Origin: Aeoliella sp052161615
GTDB taxonomy: Bacteria; Planctomycetota; Planctomycetia; Pirellulales; Lacipirellulaceae
Reading direction: 5' to 3'
NCBI RefSeq assembly: GCF_052161615.1
Contig: NZ_CP197417.1
Span: 2,852,001-2,916,000, forward strand
Length of the DNA stretch: 64,000 nucleotides
The notes below the pieces were generated by a model. The model did no database searches. It saw nothing but the letters and a program-made list of their open reading frames with translations, and was not told the origin of the DNA. Positions within the stretch are counted from its first letter, which is position 1; the number at the start of each line of letters is the position of its first letter. Shown in pieces: positions 23,886-32,672 of this stretch. Made by a program: the position numbers and the translations under genes.

Positions 23886-25247
23886 ATGGCAGGTTCCACT
23901 TCAGATGCCGCGGCGAGTCCTTACGAAAGTCCACGCACTGCAGCACATGGTGACGATAACGTGTCGCATCACGATCACCATAGCGTGATTCCTAAGGGGC
24001 GAATTTGGCCCTTTGCGCTCTTGTCCAGCTGCTTTTTGTGGTGGGCGATTGCGAACAACATCACCGATCCGTTGGTGAAGGTGTTCGAAGAAGTCTTCAC
24101 AATGACGACGTTTCAGGCGTCGATGATTCAGTTCGCGTTCTACTTCGGCTATTTCTGTATGGCGCTGCCGGGCGCCATCATCGCGCGACGCTTCTCGTAT
24201 AAGACCGGTGTACTTGTCGGCCTCGGGATGTATGCAGTGGGGTGCTTTTTGCTCTATCCCGCCATGGTCGCCGAGCAATTTGCTTTCTTTTGTTTTGCGT
24301 ACTACGTGCTGGCTTGCGGACTAGGCATCCTGGAGACGAATGCTAACCCCTACGTGATGGTGCTGGGTTCGGTCGAATCCGCAACCCGACGGCTAAACTT
24401 CGCACAGTCGTTCAATCCTATTGGCTCGGTCATCGGTATCGTCATGTGCCAGGTCATGATCATGGCCAACTTACCCCATAACGAAGCCGGTAAGCTCTCT
24501 ATCTCAGCCGCGGAAAAATCGGATGCGCTGAACACGCTTATCGTTCCCTACCTGTCCGTTGCGGCAGTTCTGGTGGTCGTCTGGCTGCTAATTCTGTTCA
24601 GCAAAATGCCGAAGGCTTCGGACGCTGGGGAAGAAATGCATTTCTTCAGCACCGCAGAGCGATTGCTCAAGAATCCCAACTATGTATTCTCTGTAGTTGC
24701 GCAGTTTGCGTATGTCGGCACGCAGATTTCCGTCTGGACCTACACTAACTACTACATTCCCGAGCAATTGGGTGTCACGCAGCAAGTTGCCATGATGTGG
24801 CACACCGGTGCGCTGGTTCTGTTCGGATCTGCGCGTTGGGTGTTCACTTATCTGATGACTTTCTTTCGCCCTTCGACGTTGCTACTGTTCGCGGCAGTGA
24901 TGGCTTGTGTCGTTACTTCGATAGTGATCTTCGTCGGTGGGATGGCGGGAGTCATCGCCTTGGTGTTCATCTCAGGCTTCATGTCCCTGATGTTTCCCAC
25001 AATTTTCGGACTCGGATGTGCGAATCTTGGTTCGGACACCAAGCTTGCCTCGTCCGGCCAGATCATGGCGATAGTGGGCGGTGCCGTTATTACTCCGGCA
25101 CAAGGGTATATGATTGACCGCTGGGGTGTTAGTACCTCCTACTTGCTGCCTCTCGCTTGCTTCGTAGTGATCGGTACCTATGCGATCTATGGCCGCCGTT
25201 TCGAACGCCCTGAGGCGACGGCCCAACTGGCGGATATTGCTGCCTAA
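23886..25247 (+). CDS. Sugar:proton symporter, FucP-type MFS permease
   Basis: 453 residues with twelve predicted membrane helices after a ~40-residue hydrophilic His-rich head (HGDDNVSHHDHH). Family marks: FFLWW-like start FLWWAIANNITDPLVKVFEE, FYFGYFCMALPGAIIARRFSYKTG between helices 2 and 3, GLGILETNANPYV in helix 5, and RRLNFAQSFNPIGS. These match the L-fucose/hexose branch (FucP) of the major facilitator superfamily. Substrate may be fucose, glucose, galactose or another hexose; sequence alone does not settle it. The neighbours, a secreted amidohydrolase and a GH172-type enzyme, make sugar uptake a good fit. Confidence 0.88.
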   Translation: MAGSTSDAAASPYESPRTAAHGDDNVSHHDHHSVIPKGRIWPFALLSSCFLWWAIANNITDPLVKVFEEVFTMTTFQASMIQFAFYFGYFCMALPGAIIARRFSYKTGVLVGLGMYAVGCFLLYPAMVAEQFAFFCFAYYVLACGLGILETNANPYVMVLGSVESATRRLNFAQSFNPIGSVIGIVMCQVMIMANLPHNEAGKLSISAAEKSDALNTLIVPYLSVAAVLVVVWLLILFSKMPKASDAGEEMHFFSTAERLLKNPNYVFSVVAQFAYVGTQISVWTYTNYYIPEQLGVTQQVAMMWHTGALVLFGSARWVFTYLMTFFRPSTLLLFAAVMACVVTSIVIFVGGMAGVIALVFISGFMSLMFPTIFGLGCANLGSDTKLASSGQIMAIVGGAVITPAQGYMIDRWGVSTSYLLPLACFVVIGTYAIYGRRFERPEATAQLADIAA

Positions 25248-25340
25248 ACACGCTCGGCCCGGCGGAGCCGTGCGGTATGATATTGGGTCATGCCCTTGGC
25301 GTGACTCCCAACTGACGATCGACTTCGAGGAACCCGCCCG

Positions 25341-27098
25341 ATGCGTTTTCTGGTAATCGCGTGTGTAGCTACTGTGATCGCTTCCCCTGCTCTCTCGCAT
25401 GAGACCGACCCGCGTACCGACGCCCTCTCGGCCGATGTTTGGCGGAAGGAACGCCGGCTGGTCGACATGCACATGCACATCGAGTCGAAGCCCGAGCGGT
25501 TCGAGCGGGCGGTCGGCATTATGAACGCCGCGGGGGTGGGACTCGGCGTTGAGCTCGGCTCGGGAACTGTCGTCGCACCCGAAGGCGAAAACTCGGGTAT
25601 CGAGAAGAACATGGAGATTGCTCGCGAAGTCGCGCCGGGCCGATTTCTCAATTACATGATTCTCGACTACTCCGGCTTCGAGAAAGACGATTGGGGTGAC
25701 CGGGCGGTCGCCCAGATTGAGAAGGCCCACGCCCTGGGGGTCGCCGGCGTGAAAGAGTTCAAGCGGCTTGGCCTCACCGTGCGTGACGCCAACGGCCGGC
25801 TCATCCCGGTGGACGATCCGAAGCTCGATCCCGTGTGGAAACGCTGCGGGGAGCTGTGCATGCCAATCTCGATCCACGTTGGCGATCCCAAGGCGTTTTG
25901 GGAGCCCTACAACGAGTCGAACGAGCGTTGGGAGGAACTCAAAGACCATCCGAGCTGGTGGTTTGGTGACCCCAAGAAGTACCCGACGCGCGAAGTAATC
26001 CTCGAGCAGTTTCTGAACATCATCGCCAAGCACCCGGAGACGACGTTCGTCGGCGTTCATTTCGCCAACAACCCGGAAGACATCGACTGGGTATCGCGGA
26101 ACTTCGACAAGTACCCCAACATGATGGGGGACATCGCCGCGCGCATCCCCGAAATCGGTCGTGGCGATCCCGAGAAGCTGCGAGCCATGTTCATCAAGCA
26201 CCAGGACCGCTTGCTGTTTGGCACCGATTTTCAAGTCTGGGACCGGATGATCCTGGGCTCGGCCGGCGACGACGAACGGCCGACCGACTACGACGCACTG
26301 GTGTTCTTTCAGAAGTGTTTCCGGTTCATGGAAACCGACGACCGCGATTGGGCTCACATGACGCCGATTCAAGGCAGTTGGACCATCAGCAGCATCAACC
26401 TGCCCGCCGAAGTGCAGCGGAAGGTGTACTTCGACAACGCGAACAAGTTGCTTGCCCGCAGCCTGCCCGCCCCGACACTCCAAGCTGTGCGAGCCGCCGA
26501 ACCGGTGAAGCTCGATGGCAAGCTGGACGATGCGGTGTGGAGCAAGGCGCCCTTCGCCCGCATTGAGTACACGCTCGAAGAGAGCGACCCGCGACCCGAC
26601 CTCAGCACGGCAGTCCGGGCGGCGTGGGACGACGACTATTTGTACTTGGCGTACGAGGCCCCTTTCACCGAACTTACTATGAAGGATCCCGTGCCCAGCG
26701 ACGAGCGCCTTGGGCTGTGGAACGACGATGTAGTGGAGCTATTCGTCGGCACCGACCTTGAGAATATTAACGCCTACGACGAGTTCGAATGGGCACCCAG
26801 CGGCGAGCAACTCGACGTGCGGCTGAACCTTCCGGAGAAAGACTTTCCTTGGTCAAGCGGCATGGAGTCGAAGGCCTTGATCGATCGCGAGAACAAGCTC
26901 TACCGCGTCGAGGCCCGCATTCCGATATCGACGTTCACCGAATCGACGCCGAAGGTCGGTACTCGATGGCGTGCGGCACTCTACCGGAATGACGCGGCGA
27001 ACGACGTCTTCCTCGCGTGGCGGCCGACGCTGAAGGCCACCGCGCACGTTCCCGAGCGGTTCGGCTGGCTTGAGCTCGTCGATGAGCCGAGCAACTAA
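25341..27098 (+). CDS. Secreted amidohydrolase fused to a CBM9-like domain
   Basis: 585 residues. Signal peptide MRFLVIACVATVIASPALSH. Residues ~35-375 form an amidohydrolase-2 type TIM barrel: metal site VDMHMHIES (HxH), PISIHVGDP, TFVGVHFANNPED and LLFGTDFQVWD with the catalytic Asp. After a short linker, residues ~390-583 form a CBM9-like carbohydrate-binding domain (VKLDGKLDDAVWSKAPFARI, DDDYLYLAYEA, DDVVELFVGTD, ARIPISTF). A sugar-binding module on a TIM-barrel hydrolase suggests action on a sugar acid, lactone or substituted polysaccharide. Substrate unknown. It ends 95 bases from the convergent GH172-type gene. Confidence 0.85.
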   Translation: MRFLVIACVATVIASPALSHETDPRTDALSADVWRKERRLVDMHMHIESKPERFERAVGIMNAAGVGLGVELGSGTVVAPEGENSGIEKNMEIAREVAPGRFLNYMILDYSGFEKDDWGDRAVAQIEKAHALGVAGVKEFKRLGLTVRDANGRLIPVDDPKLDPVWKRCGELCMPISIHVGDPKAFWEPYNESNERWEELKDHPSWWFGDPKKYPTREVILEQFLNIIAKHPETTFVGVHFANNPEDIDWVSRNFDKYPNMMGDIAARIPEIGRGDPEKLRAMFIKHQDRLLFGTDFQVWDRMILGSAGDDERPTDYDALVFFQKCFRFMETDDRDWAHMTPIQGSWTISSINLPAEVQRKVYFDNANKLLARSLPAPTLQAVRAAEPVKLDGKLDDAVWSKAPFARIEYTLEESDPRPDLSTAVRAAWDDDYLYLAYEAPFTELTMKDPVPSDERLGLWNDDVVELFVGTDLENINAYDEFEWAPSGEQLDVRLNLPEKDFPWSSGMESKALIDRENKLYRVEARIPISTFTESTPKVGTRWRAALYRNDAANDVFLAWRPTLKATAHVPERFGWLELVDEPSN

Positions 27099-27125
27099 CG
27101 TGGGGTAAGTCACCGAGCCCACCGT

Positions 27126-27137
27126 GCACAATTGTGC
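27126..27137. repeat. 12-base perfect palindrome between convergent genes
   Basis: GCACAATTGTGC is self-complementary and lies in the 95-base gap between two convergent stops. No loop is possible at full pairing, so it is a protein-binding site candidate or chance. Confidence 0.3.
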
Positions 27138-27193
27138 GATGGCTCTCCCGAGCCCGATAATCAGGGTCGGAGCCCCCTCCCCCAAAAGGATCC

Positions 27194-29269
27194 CTATCGC
27201 GGTTGGAGCCACAGGAAGTCGATGCCTACGAAGGGCTCACTGTTCGGTGCAGGCTCTTCGAGTTTCAGTTCCAGCACGTGATCGCCGGCGGTAAGTTCAA
27301 CCTTGTCGCTGGTCGAGCAGTTGATCATCGTGCGGCGTTTGTCGAACAGGTTCATCACCCCCGATTTTCCGCCGAAGCCAAATGGCTTGCCATCGAGCGT
27401 TGCGCTCACTTTTCCGGAGCGATGATCGAGTGCGAGGGCGAGGCTTACTTCGTAGTTGCCGGCCTTTTCGACGGGCACAGTGATCTTAAGGGTCTCGCCC
27501 GCGGCTTTTGGCTTCCAGACCGTTAGCTTGCCCTCGGACCAAAAGTCTCCCAACTCATTGGCCACTTCGCCATCGATCAGCTTCTCCGGCTCGAAGAACG
27601 TGGCGCCACCCGAACCCCGCACTGCGAGTGGCGTCCAGGGACCGGGAAGCACTGGCTTGCGAACGTCCTCTCGAGTGATTGCACGATGGTCGTCCATCAT
27701 CCCTGGCCGGCCGTAGTGGTAAGCCTGACAGGCGTAGCTAAAGCCCTCGACGCGCGTATGAGCGAGCAGTTCCATGTAGAAGCTGCACCGAGTATCGAAG
27801 GGTTGATCGTCGATGAAATGGAATCGATAGTTGGTGACAAAACCACGGTTGGCGGGACCGTCGTTGCGAGGCTGGCCGCAATAGGGATAGTAGAAGATGT
27901 CGAAGGCACTCCAGGAATAGTTGTAGTAGTCCTCGGAGCCGGTGCCAAACCAAGAGGGCTGCTGGTCGTCGTCGACGAACACTTTTTCGTCCCCTTCGCC
28001 CCACCAGCTACCGCTGGGGTGCGTGCCGCGGGCGGGGTTCATCATCAGCGAAGCGGTGCCGATGTACCGCCCTGCCCCGTTGGCGACGAGGAACGGAATA
28101 TCCACGGCGGGCGCGGTCACCATATCGTGCGTCACTCGCCAGCGGGCGAAGAAGTACATCGTGCGATCGGCGTCCCATTCGCGAGGCTTCGTGCTGGCAG
28201 AGCAGCGAACTTTTACCTGCTGGTCCCCCAAGTTCTCGAATTCGATCCGGATCGACTTGCGGAACGGCATCACGTACCGGCTGACCATTCGCCCGTCCTC
28301 GAACACCGAAAAGGGGAGTGAAACATACGGGTTTACACCAGGCGCGGCGGCATAAAAGTCGCCCACCGGCGATTGCACCTGCGGCACGCTCCAGTCGTCG
28401 CACGTGATGTGCATTACCGTCTGTCGAAGCGCAGCAACTTCGTCCTTGGCAAGTACTGTGGTCTTGAGCTGCTCCAGCGCGCCAGGTCCCGTGAACTCCA
28501 TGGCCTTGGATCGTTCACCAGGATCAAGAGTTACGGTGACCGATTCTTTCTCCTTCTCGACGATTGGATGTTTGCGATCGGGATTGGCGAGAATCGCGGC
28601 GGCCGACTTGATTTCGTTCGCGTAAGTCTTGAGGTCATCCTTCGCGAACGTCTTCACCTCGACGTCGGGCGAGTCGTACTTACGAACCTGGACGTAGTAA
28701 AAATGGGTGCCACGCGGATTGCCCACCCACACCATGCGGCAACGCTTGGCGAACGGCATGGGGCAGTAGCCGGCGTCGCGTTGGTAGAAGGTGCCATCGA
28801 GTTCTTCGGGCACGACGTTGGAGCCTTCTATAAAAGTGTCGTACGGCCTCTTGAGAAACGCCTCGGCGGGTCCATCGTAGATCGGTTCGTCACTGCCATC
28901 GAGGTAGACGCGGATGTCGCCAAATATCTGCGCTGTCCAGGTTCGCACCACCACGCCGGGCCCCTCGACATCAAGCATCAGATACTCGCCAGGCGCATCA
29001 CCTTGAGGTTCTTTGAGCACTTTCTCGAACGCCGGTATCGGCGCGCCGCCGAACCCGTCGGAGTTCGAAAACCACGCCGGGCCACCGGGCATATCGCTCC
29101 GGCGGTCGTAGGAGGTGAACTGCAATGTCTTGTAGTTGTCTGCCGGCAGTTCGCACAGGCGGTCGAAGTCGACCATCTCCAGCGCCATCGTGCCTGTGGT
29201 CACCGGTGCGGCGGAACAGATGGAGACGAATAGCGTCCAGGCAAGAGCGATTGGCGTGAGGTGTCGCAT
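27194..29269 (-). CDS. Glycoside hydrolase family 172-like (DUF2961) secreted enzyme
   Basis: 691 residues. The ATG at 29267-29269 starts a signal peptide (MRHLTPIALAWTLFVSICSA); the longer frame to 29455 has no such feature. The core shows the DUF2961/GH172 pattern: QFTSYDRRSDMPGGPAWFSN near the N terminus, LDVEGPGVVVRTW, IRVYLDGSDEPIYDG, GEGDEKVFVDDDQQPSWFGT, GSEDYYNYSWSAF, and RCSFYMELLAHTRVEGFSYA. GH172 enzymes form trimers or hexamers and act on difructose anhydride or arabinofuranosyl chains. The last ~130 residues are an added beta-sandwich, probably carbohydrate-binding. Transcribed away from the GNAT gene. Confidence 0.87.
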   Translation of the reverse strand: MRHLTPIALAWTLFVSICSAAPVTTGTMALEMVDFDRLCELPADNYKTLQFTSYDRRSDMPGGPAWFSNSDGFGGAPIPAFEKVLKEPQGDAPGEYLMLDVEGPGVVVRTWTAQIFGDIRVYLDGSDEPIYDGPAEAFLKRPYDTFIEGSNVVPEELDGTFYQRDAGYCPMPFAKRCRMVWVGNPRGTHFYYVQVRKYDSPDVEVKTFAKDDLKTYANEIKSAAAILANPDRKHPIVEKEKESVTVTLDPGERSKAMEFTGPGALEQLKTTVLAKDEVAALRQTVMHITCDDWSVPQVQSPVGDFYAAAPGVNPYVSLPFSVFEDGRMVSRYVMPFRKSIRIEFENLGDQQVKVRCSASTKPREWDADRTMYFFARWRVTHDMVTAPAVDIPFLVANGAGRYIGTASLMMNPARGTHPSGSWWGEGDEKVFVDDDQQPSWFGTGSEDYYNYSWSAFDIFYYPYCGQPRNDGPANRGFVTNYRFHFIDDQPFDTRCSFYMELLAHTRVEGFSYACQAYHYGRPGMMDDHRAITREDVRKPVLPGPWTPLAVRGSGGATFFEPEKLIDGEVANELGDFWSEGKLTVWKPKAAGETLKITVPVEKAGNYEVSLALALDHRSGKVSATLDGKPFGFGGKSGVMNLFDKRRTMINCSTSDKVELTAGDHVLELKLEEPAPNSEPFVGIDFLWLQPR

Positions 29270-29507
29270 ACAAGGTTTCCGATTCACGGGGGGAAGGACG
29301 TCGCGAGGTGGCGTGCTTCGATTGTAAACCGACTGCGAAGGCTGCCGCCAATCAAAACCCGGAATCGACCGCCCATGCTTGGTTTTCGGAATACCAATAA
29401 AGATCCTCGGAACGCTTGAAGAGGGTGGGGGCAAGTTGCAGATTCTCTCGCCCACGGCGTTCTGCTATGCTGGCTCGCGATGTGAGGCTGTTTCTTCATC
29501 GAGGTTC

Positions 29508-30731
29508 GTGCCCGTGCCGAATGTCTCAACACAATCCGTGGTAGCCGCCAACGAGAAGTTGGGCGCGGAGATCGACGGGCACGTCTTTACCGGCACGGGG
29601 CAGGAAGTCGTTCGAGCTGTCGCCAAGCAAGCCGGAGTCGATCCGCTCGAACTGCTTTCGGCCATCGTCAACAGTTTGCTGGTGCCGAAGGGAGCCGACT
29701 GGACGGCGGTGATCTTGAGCGAGTACATGGGGCTCTACCCCGATTCGCGTGGGCTGTTCTCGTTGGTTTGGGACGACATCACCCGGCAACTCGTGGCGCA
29801 CGGCTCCGTGTTCCAATCGGCATCGAATCCGTGGACCGGCCTACTGGCCCACATTCGTACGCTGGAGGGGTTTAAAGGGCTGGGGCTTGGGACACTCGTT
29901 ACCGAACAATTGACCGCGGCGGCGTTCGAGCACGGGGCGGGCGTGGTCGTCCTGGCGACCGACGACAAGATTCACCGCATCAGCCAAGGCGAGCGTGCCG
30001 CGCACTCGATGTACTCGCGGCTGGGGTACGCCATTCTCGGCGAGACCCGACTCGCGGACACCATCGATTGGCTAATGGCAATCAGCAAGCCATTGCTTAC
30101 CGCTCCGCGAAATGCCAGCGATGCGGAAAACGTTTTAGCGACGAAGGGAGAGTTTATCGCGACGACGCGTCATCAATTCGCAATAACTACAAGAGAACTT
30201 CGCACGGAGCCCGTCACGGCCGGGGATCTCGCGGGCTTGTTCTTACTGCTCAACTTGTGCCCCAAGAACGACTTTCGCCTGAAGCTCACGTCGTGGCAAA
30301 TCCATTACGGTCCGGAACTGGAGCGGACGTACATCACCCTCCTTCGGCAAGCCATCGTCGACCAGGACCGTTTGCAAGACGCAAGCCAAGTGCTCCGCGA
30401 TCGCCAGGGGCGATTGGTTGCCGTGTGCGGTGCCCCGTTAATTGCTCCGTTTACGCGGCGAACTTACGCCATTGATTTCTACGCCGTCCCGGAGTTCGTA
30501 CAGAAGAATCCCGGGGAGATAAGCAGGCTAGTGCGTTCGACGCTCGATCGCATTCTCGAGTCGCCCTTGGCCTCGCGGCCCTGCGCTGTTTCGTTTGTTG
30601 GTATCGATGAGGCGAAGATCGATGTGTTTCAGTCCCTTGGCTTCGCACCCGGCGGCGCGGCCACGTCGTACTACGATTCGTCGACGGGCGAAGCGATCCG
30701 TGCCCGCGAGTACGTGTTGCATCTCCAATAA
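29508..30731 (+). CDS. GNAT-family acetyltransferase with two-domain layout
   Basis: 407 residues. The start is a GTG at 29508 (or 29514) behind GAGG; an upstream ATG at 29379 is open but overlaps the divergent promoter region. Residues ~75-180 form a GNAT domain: SLVWDDITRQLVAHGSVFQS, AHIRTLEGFKGLGLGTLVTE (the acetyl-CoA loop with Q/R-x-x-G-x-G replaced by F-K-G-L-G-L-G), then VVVLATDD and MYSRLGYAIL. The second half (~210-405) looks like a degenerate second acyltransferase fold (VCGAPLIAPFTRRTYAIDFY, FQSLGFAPGG). It heads a row with a transporter, a sugar nucleotidyltransferase and a sugar kinase, so an amino-sugar substrate is a reasonable guess. Confidence 0.72.
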   Translation: MPVPNVSTQSVVAANEKLGAEIDGHVFTGTGQEVVRAVAKQAGVDPLELLSAIVNSLLVPKGADWTAVILSEYMGLYPDSRGLFSLVWDDITRQLVAHGSVFQSASNPWTGLLAHIRTLEGFKGLGLGTLVTEQLTAAAFEHGAGVVVLATDDKIHRISQGERAAHSMYSRLGYAILGETRLADTIDWLMAISKPLLTAPRNASDAENVLATKGEFIATTRHQFAITTRELRTEPVTAGDLAGLFLLLNLCPKNDFRLKLTSWQIHYGPELERTYITLLRQAIVDQDRLQDASQVLRDRQGRLVAVCGAPLIAPFTRRTYAIDFYAVPEFVQKNPGEISRLVRSTLDRILESPLASRPCAVSFVGIDEAKIDVFQSLGFAPGGAATSYYDSSTGEAIRAREYVLHLQ

Positions 30732-30769
30732 CTAGTCCCAGTACGAGCCTCGCTCTGGAATCACTTATC

Positions 30770-31663
30770 ATGCCCCAACGCCGGCTGGGATTGCTGTTTG
30801 CCATCGTGACCACCGTCTTTTGGGGCGTGTGGATGGCGCTGTTGAACAAGCCGGTGGAGAATGGCTTCCCCGAGACTATGGGTTACGTCGCGTGGTCGTT
30901 GACCATGATTCCGCCAGCCCTGGTCGCGCTCTGGCTTGCGGGATGGCGGCTTGAGATCGATGCCAGGTCCATCACGCTTGGCTGTTTGGCGGGGCTTCTG
31001 GGCGCGGGCGGGCAACTCCTGTTGTTCAAGACGGTACCGAGCTTGGCACCCGGCTATCTGGTTTACCCGTTCACGGCCATCAACCCGGTGGTGACCATTC
31101 TGCTCGCCGCGGTGATCTCCCGCGAGCGAGTGCACCCGCTGGGCTGGGTAGGTGTGGCGCTCGCGCTGGTGGCGGGGGTGATGCTCAATTGGAGCACCCC
31201 GCAAGGAGAAACTACGATTCACCCGGCGTGGATAGTTTACGCAATTGGCATTCTGATGGCTTGGGGATTGCAGGGCTACGTTATCTCGCTTGCCAACCAC
31301 ACGATGAAGGCCGAGAGCATTTTCTTTTACATGGCGATCACCAGCCTGGCCCTCGCTCCGGTTGCCTGGGCGATGACGCCGGCCACGCAGTCGGTGAATT
31401 GGGGGCTAAATGGATTTGGTTTGTCGCTGGCGATTCAGTCCCTCAACGCCTTGGGGGCACTCCTCCTGGTCTACGCTTATCGGTATGGTAAGGCGATGAT
31501 CGTGGCCCCGCTGACCAACGCGGGGGCCCCGGCTCTGGCGATCTTGCTGGGCTTGGCGTTGTCGCTGGACGCGACATCGCTCAGTCCGATCGCCATCGCT
31601 GGTATCGTGCTCGCCATCATCGCGACCGTGCTGATGGGGATTGAGGAAGAAAAGTCAGAGTAG
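30770..31663 (+). CDS. EamA/DMT-family transporter
   Basis: 297 residues with ten membrane helices in two five-helix repeats. First repeat: LLFAIVTTVFWGVWMALLNK to ALALVAGVMLNW; second: WIVYAIGILMAWGLQGYVIS to IAGIVLAIIATVLMG. Conserved points include PFTAINPVVTILLA and APLTNAGAPALAILLGL at equivalent places in the repeats. DMT members export or import small metabolites; the layout with W-G at the start of each repeat recalls sugar/rhamnose-type and EamA members. Its place between an acetyltransferase and two nucleotide-sugar genes suggests amino-sugar or nucleotide-sugar traffic. Confidence 0.85.
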   Translation: MPQRRLGLLFAIVTTVFWGVWMALLNKPVENGFPETMGYVAWSLTMIPPALVALWLAGWRLEIDARSITLGCLAGLLGAGGQLLLFKTVPSLAPGYLVYPFTAINPVVTILLAAVISRERVHPLGWVGVALALVAGVMLNWSTPQGETTIHPAWIVYAIGILMAWGLQGYVISLANHTMKAESIFFYMAITSLALAPVAWAMTPATQSVNWGLNGFGLSLAIQSLNALGALLLVYAYRYGKAMIVAPLTNAGAPALAILLGLALSLDATSLSPIAIAGIVLAIIATVLMGIEEEKSE

Positions 31664-31672
31664 CAGTATTCC

Positions 31673-31737
31673 GTAGCCGAACTCGCAAGAGTTCGGAGGC
31701 CAATTAGAAGTGCCCGAACTCTCGCGAGTCCGGCTAC
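31673..31737. repeat. 24-base inverted repeat between transporter and nucleotidyltransferase genes
   Basis: The left arm (31673-31696, GTAGCCGAACTC...) and right arm (31714-31737, ...GAGTCCGGCTAC) are reverse complements at 22 of 24 positions, with a 17-base loop. It can fold into a long hairpin in the transcript. It fills most of the 96-base gap and may be a terminator, a mobile palindromic element (REP-like) or an mRNA 3' protector. Nested short palindrome GAACTC/GAGTTC occurs within each arm. Confidence 0.75.
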
Positions 31738-31759
31738 CAACCACCAAGGCATTTGACGC

Positions 31760-32665
31760 GTGAAGAATCAACCGACACTTGTGATCATGGCCGCTGGGGC
31801 GGCGCGGCGTTACGGGGGCCTTAAGCAGCTCGCGCCCGTCGGGCCGTCGGGCGAGGCTATCATGGAGTACTCGATCCACGACGCCCAGCGAGCCGGATTC
31901 GGCAAAGTGGTATTGGTAGTGCGCCGGGAGTTTGAGTCGGCGTTCTGCGAGAAATTCGTCGACCGCGCGTCGACGAGCATTGATATCGCCCTCGCTTATC
32001 AGGAACCCAATGCCTTCGTTCCCGCCGGATACCAAGGAGCCGAACGCGTAAAGCCTTGGGGGACAGCCCATGCAGTGCTTTGTGCCAAACCCGAGGTGGC
32101 GGGTCCGTTTGCCGTGATCAACGCGGACGACTTCTACGGACAGTCGGCGTTCGCTGCGATTGGCGGATTTCTCGGGACGCTATCGCCCAGCGATTCGTCG
32201 AGCGCCGCGATGGTGGGGTACGCGCTCGACAACACGCTGTCGGATCATGGAACGGTCAATCGCGGTGTCTGCGAGGTCGACGCTGACGGGCAACTGGTGA
32301 ACATCGTCGAGCGATTCAATATCGGTCGTGCGAATAGTGCGGCGCAGTTTGAACTAGACGGGGCCGTGCAGCCACTACCGCTCGACACGGTGGTTTCGAT
32401 GAACCTGTGGGGCTACCCGACTTCGATGATGTCCTATCTCGCCGAGCGATTCGACACATTCCTCGCCGCGAAGCCAGATCCCGCGAAGGAGTACGAACTT
32501 CCCACGGTTACCAAACAGTTGATGGCCGACGGAGCACTCACCGTTCGCGTGCTCCCCACCGGCGAGCAATGGTGTGGGATGACCTACCAGGACGACCTGC
32601 CCATTGCCCAAGCCCGCGTGGCGGAACTGGTAGGCGCAGGAGTCTACCCGGGCTCTTTATGGTAG
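31760..32665 (+). CDS. Sugar-phosphate nucleotidyltransferase
   Basis: 301 residues, GTG start. The N terminus LVIMAAGAARRYGGLKQLAP is the NTP-binding loop of the nucleotidyltransferase family (G-x-G-x-R-x replaced by A-G-x-x-R-R-Y-G-G-L-K-Q). WGTAHAVLCAK and the metal site FAVINADDFYG follow, then VSMNLWGYPTSMM in the sugar-binding half. It should form an NDP-sugar from a sugar 1-phosphate and NTP. Seven bases separate it from the kinase gene, so the two are very likely co-translated and act in sequence: kinase makes sugar 1-phosphate, this enzyme activates it. Confidence 0.85.
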   Translation: MKNQPTLVIMAAGAARRYGGLKQLAPVGPSGEAIMEYSIHDAQRAGFGKVVLVVRREFESAFCEKFVDRASTSIDIALAYQEPNAFVPAGYQGAERVKPWGTAHAVLCAKPEVAGPFAVINADDFYGQSAFAAIGGFLGTLSPSDSSSAAMVGYALDNTLSDHGTVNRGVCEVDADGQLVNIVERFNIGRANSAAQFELDGAVQPLPLDTVVSMNLWGYPTSMMSYLAERFDTFLAAKPDPAKEYELPTVTKQLMADGALTVRVLPTGEQWCGMTYQDDLPIAQARVAELVGAGVYPGSLW

Positions 32666-32672
32666 GTGCACG

